Below are positions 5,415-6,941 of a stretch of 6,941 bases of DNA, piece after piece. A program made the position numbers and the translations under genes. The stretch is taken from positions 1-6,941 of the forward strand of contig CAMWSZ010000153.1 in assembly GCA_947177005.1 (NCBI GenBank), given 5' to 3'. Positions within the stretch are counted from its first letter, which is position 1; the number at the start of each line of letters is the position of its first letter. The notes under the pieces were generated by a model that worked only from the letters and a program-made list of their open reading frames with translations, was not told where the DNA came from and made no database searches. The DNA comes from an uncultured Clostridia bacterium (GTDB taxonomy: Bacteria > Bacillota > Clostridia > Oscillospirales > Oscillospiraceae).

Positions 5415-6131
5415 ATGAATCCACAGGAATTGTCCGCTTTGGAAAGCGAATTGGGCCCGGTCTGCTCCGCAGAACAGGTATGTCCCGGCGTATACTTTCT
5501 GTCTGTGAAGCACGGCCAGGAACCGCTGGCCCGGGAATACTATGCGGTCTCAGAGAACTCCGTTTTGTCACAGGCGGCGCAGGCTTACGGGGAAAAACGA
5601 GCCGGATTCCGTCTGTTCCCGCTGGATAACGATACCGGCGGGTGGCGGATTGTACAATACGAGGCCGCAAAATACCGCGCAGTCCACCGTCTGCCTTTGG
5701 ACGAGCCGTTGCGGGATACCGCGGTCTTTGCCGCCGAACATCATCCGGAATATTTCGGTACATATCCGGTCCCCGTGCAAACCCCCGAAGGCCGCACCCT
5801 CCGCCACAAAGCACTGGACAACGGCATCTTTTGGATTGAGACCGACCGGTGCCGGGAACTGCTGGCGGTCTGTTATCCCATCTGGTCCACGGAGCTGCCC
5901 GAGACGGTGGAGGAACTGGGAGAACAGACCGTCTATGACCGGACGCATGGGATTCATGAGACGCTGGGCTATCTGTTTTTCTCTGCGCAGACTGCCTGCA
6001 TCCCCATTTGTCATCTGATGCAGGCGCGGCCGGAATGGGAAAAGAAACTGATTGACAGACCGGCTTTGATCCGGGCCGTCGGAAGATATTTCGCGCTGAA
6101 AAGCGGCTGTTTCAAAGGAACAGGAAGATAA
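5415..6131 (+). CDS. Uncharacterised 238-residue protein divergent from the XRE regulator
   Basis: I do not recognise this protein. The frame is well supported: AAGGAG nine bases upstream, a consensus promoter, and a strong terminator 41 bases after the stop. The product looks soluble, with no signal peptide or membrane segment. Charged and aromatic residues are spread through the chain. Seven cysteines are visible (17, 23, 146, 153, 195, 199, 232), including the pair in TACIPICHLM (193-202), but no recognised metal-binding or catalytic pattern. Distinctive stretches are ALDNGIFWIETDRCRELLAV (133-152), CYPIWSTELPET (153-164) and YDRTHGIHETLGYLFF (174-189), which suggest a compact alpha/beta fold. 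The gene is alone in its transcript and probably controlled by the adjacent repressor, which hints at a conditional rather than constant role. Function unknown; stress, sensing or immunity roles would be guesses. Confidence 0.88.
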   Translation: MNPQELSALESELGPVCSAEQVCPGVYFLSVKHGQEPLAREYYAVSENSVLSQAAQAYGEKRAGFRLFPLDNDTGGWRIVQYEAAKYRAVHRLPLDEPLRDTAVFAAEHHPEYFGTYPVPVQTPEGRTLRHKALDNGIFWIETDRCRELLAVCYPIWSTELPETVEELGEQTVYDRTHGIHETLGYLFFSAQTACIPICHLMQARPEWEKKLIDRPALIRAVGRYFALKSGCFKGTGR

Positions 6132-6167
6132 AAATTATGGAGTTATCGGGCGATGCAAAAGGTACGC

Positions 6168-6199
6168 AAAAAGGGAGGTACGCAGTACCTCCCTTTTTT
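6168..6199. terminator. Strong two-way intrinsic terminator (unknown gene and rnpB)
   Basis: A perfect nine-base stem, GGGAGGTAC (6173-6181) with GTACCTCCC (6185-6193), closes a three-base GCA loop. Six T follow on the plus strand (6194-6199) and five A precede it (6168-6172), giving a T-run on the minus strand as well. It should end both the plus-strand unknown gene and the minus-strand RNase P RNA. Confidence 0.92.
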
Positions 6200-6200
6200 A

Positions 6201-6543
6201 TACAACCAGGACTGTAAGCCGGGTTCTGTATCTGACAGCCATCTATCTAGGCGGACCGTTGCCGGACCGCTCCAGCCACCTCCTTGAGAACAGCCGGGCC
6301 AGCCTTGCGTTCTCCCACGGTGTTGCTCCGGATAGAGTTTACAGCATCGGACAGTCTCCAGCCGATGGGTGAGCTCTTACCTCGCCTTTCCATCCTTACC
6401 GCGCAAAAAGCGCGGCGGTATATTTCTGTTGCACTTTTCCTGAAGTCGCCTCCGGCGGGCGTTACCCGTTATCCTTGCCCTGTGGAGCCCGGACTTTCCT
6501 CATAACGGATTGCTCCGCTACGCGGCTGTCTGTCCTGCTTGCC
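6201..6543 (-). ncRNA. rnpB: RNase P RNA, bacterial type A
   Basis: This is the catalytic RNA of RNase P, which trims tRNA 5' leaders. The universally conserved core is plain on the minus strand: GAGGAAAGTCCGGGCTCC at 6501-6484 (P4 and flank) and ACAGAACCCGGCTTACAG at 6229-6212 near the 3' end. GTAAACTC with CCGGAGCAA (about 6343-6322) and GCCTAGATAGATGGCTGTC (6252-6234) line up with the E. coli RNA, so it is type A, as in Clostridia, not the Bacillus type B. Helix P2 is GACAGCC (6530-6524) with GGCTGTC (6240-6234). P1 includes CAGGAC (6537-6532) with GTCCTG (6212-6207). The region between P2 and P4 is short, and P12 is trimmed to a six-pair hairpin (6399-6415). Ends are estimated from the promoter and P1. 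The terminator follows directly. Confidence 0.96.
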
Positions 6544-6548
6544 CGTTT

Positions 6549-6577
6549 ATTGTACAGGAGAACCGGCGGTTTGTCAA
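6549..6577 (-). promoter_or_regulatory. Promoter of rnpB
   Basis: On the minus strand a perfect TTGACA (6577-6572) and TACAAT (6554-6549) are 17 bases apart, predicting an RNA start at about 6544-6542. This is the strong promoter expected of a constitutive stable RNA gene. Confidence 0.88.
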
Positions 6578-6585
6578 TGCGGTTC

Positions 6586-6624
6586 AGAAAAGAAATGCGG
6601 AGCCGGACAGACATCCGGCCCCGC
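6586..6624 (-). terminator. Intrinsic terminator of the EF-G-type gene
   Basis: On the minus strand GCGGGGCCGGA (6624-6614) pairs with TCCGGCTCCGC (6607-6597), an 11-base stem with one G-T pair and a six-base loop. It is followed by the T-rich ATTTCTTTTCT. It begins nine bases after the stop codon of the translation factor and insulates it from the rnpB promoter. Confidence 0.85.
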
Positions 6625-6633
6625 AGGGGGAAA

Positions 6634-6941
6634 TCATTCTGCGTCTGCCAGCGCCTTTGCTTCGGCAATGGCTTTTTCCTGTGCTGCCGCGGGGCACTCC
6701 TCGTAGCGCACAAAGTGGAAGGTAAAGGAACCTCTGGACTGGCTCATGGACCGCAGGTCAATCGCGTAGGTCATCATCTCGGCCATAGGCACCTCGGCCT
6801 CCAGAACCTGATAGCCGTCGCCAGTGGGGTTCATGCCCATGATGCGGCCGCGGCGCTTGTTCAGGTCGCCCATGATGTCGCCCATATAGCTGTCGGGAAT
6901 GGTGACCTTCAGCTCGCCGATGGGCTCCAGCAGCACGGGGG
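6634..6941 (-). CDS. fusA: Elongation factor G-type GTPase, C-terminal part (runs off right edge)
   Basis: The last 102 codons of an EF-G-like protein are present; the GTPase domain and the start lie beyond the edge. The segment reads PVLLEPIGELKVTIPDSYMG, then GDLNKRRGRIMGM, then AEVPMAEMMTYAIDLRSMSQ, then SRGSFTFHFVRYEECP. These are the conserved blocks of the end of domain IV and domain V, which contact the ribosome during translocation. The ending, with SRGSFTFHFVRYEECP and a lysine-poor helical tail, resembles the second EF-G type (EF-G-like paralogues) that is common in Clostridia. It could therefore be either the main fusA product or a paralogue; the symbol is provisional. The gene has its own terminator just after the stop. 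Confidence 0.88.
   Translation of the reverse strand, partial: PVLLEPIGELKVTIPDSYMGDIMGDLNKRRGRIMGMNPTGDGYQVLEAEVPMAEMMTYAIDLRSMSQSRGSFTFHFVRYEECPAAAQEKAIAEAKALADAE

Noticed and set aside
5274..5513. An 80-residue N-terminal extension of the XRE regulator with a hydrophobic stretch that looks like a membrane anchor
   Set aside because: The extension would cross both divergent promoters and the start of the unknown gene, and a strong ribosome site marks the ATG at 5273. The hydrophobic look comes from AT-rich promoter DNA.
6173..6193. The perfect inverted repeat as a possible mobile-element end or operator
   Set aside because: The T-runs on both sides and its position between convergent transcripts make a two-way terminator the simple explanation.
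6284..6713. Small open frames on both strands around 6284-6505 and 6462-6713
   Set aside because: They fall within the RNase P RNA and its promoter and terminator region, so coding is not supported.
1..6941. CRISPR array, phage or insertion-sequence content
   Set aside because: No regularly spaced repeats, transposase or integrase motifs, or target-site duplications were seen; nearly all sequence is taken up by ordinary chromosomal genes.

Overview
The window looks like ordinary chromosome from a fairly GC-rich Gram-positive bacterium of the class Clostridia, perhaps a gut Oscillospiraceae-type organism. The reasons are strong AGGAGG-type ribosome sites on almost every gene, sigma-A-like promoters with 17-bp spacers, a type A RNase P RNA, a DUF1846 protein, a CmpB-like membrane protein and GC-rich coding sequence. 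The lineage is inferred from gene content; no alignment was run.

Left part (1-3298, minus strand): a compact four-gene run in transcription order. It holds a family 4 iron-sulfur uracil-DNA glycosylase (3298-2714), a DUF1846/UPF0371 protein (2664-1180), an isochorismatase-family cysteine hydrolase (1165-632) and the N-terminal 207 residues of the RNA-binding protein Tex (622 to beyond the left edge). Gaps are 49, 14 and 9 bp and no terminator is visible between genes, so one operon is likely.

Middle (3371-4827): a small polytopic membrane protein of the CmpB family (plus strand) runs into a monoacylglycerol-lipase-like alpha/beta hydrolase (minus strand). Their 3' coding ends overlap by 37 bp. 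The hydrolase has a near-ideal promoter at 4867-4895.

Regulatory centre (4959-6131): a 104-residue XRE-type repressor (minus) and an unrecognised 238-residue protein (plus) are divergently transcribed. Their 141-bp spacer holds two back-to-back promoters and a set of GGTAT/ATACC half-sites, including a 19-bp imperfect palindrome over the regulator's -35 box. This is the most interesting feature of the window: a likely self-regulated switch controlling an uncharacterised gene.

Right part (6132-6941): a two-way terminator separates the unknown gene from rnpB (RNase P RNA, minus strand), which has its own consensus promoter. Upstream of rnpB lie the terminator and the last 102 codons of an EF-G-type translation factor that continues past the right edge.

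No CRISPR array, tRNA, insertion sequence or prophage module was seen. Apart from the unknown gene and its control region, the content is housekeeping.
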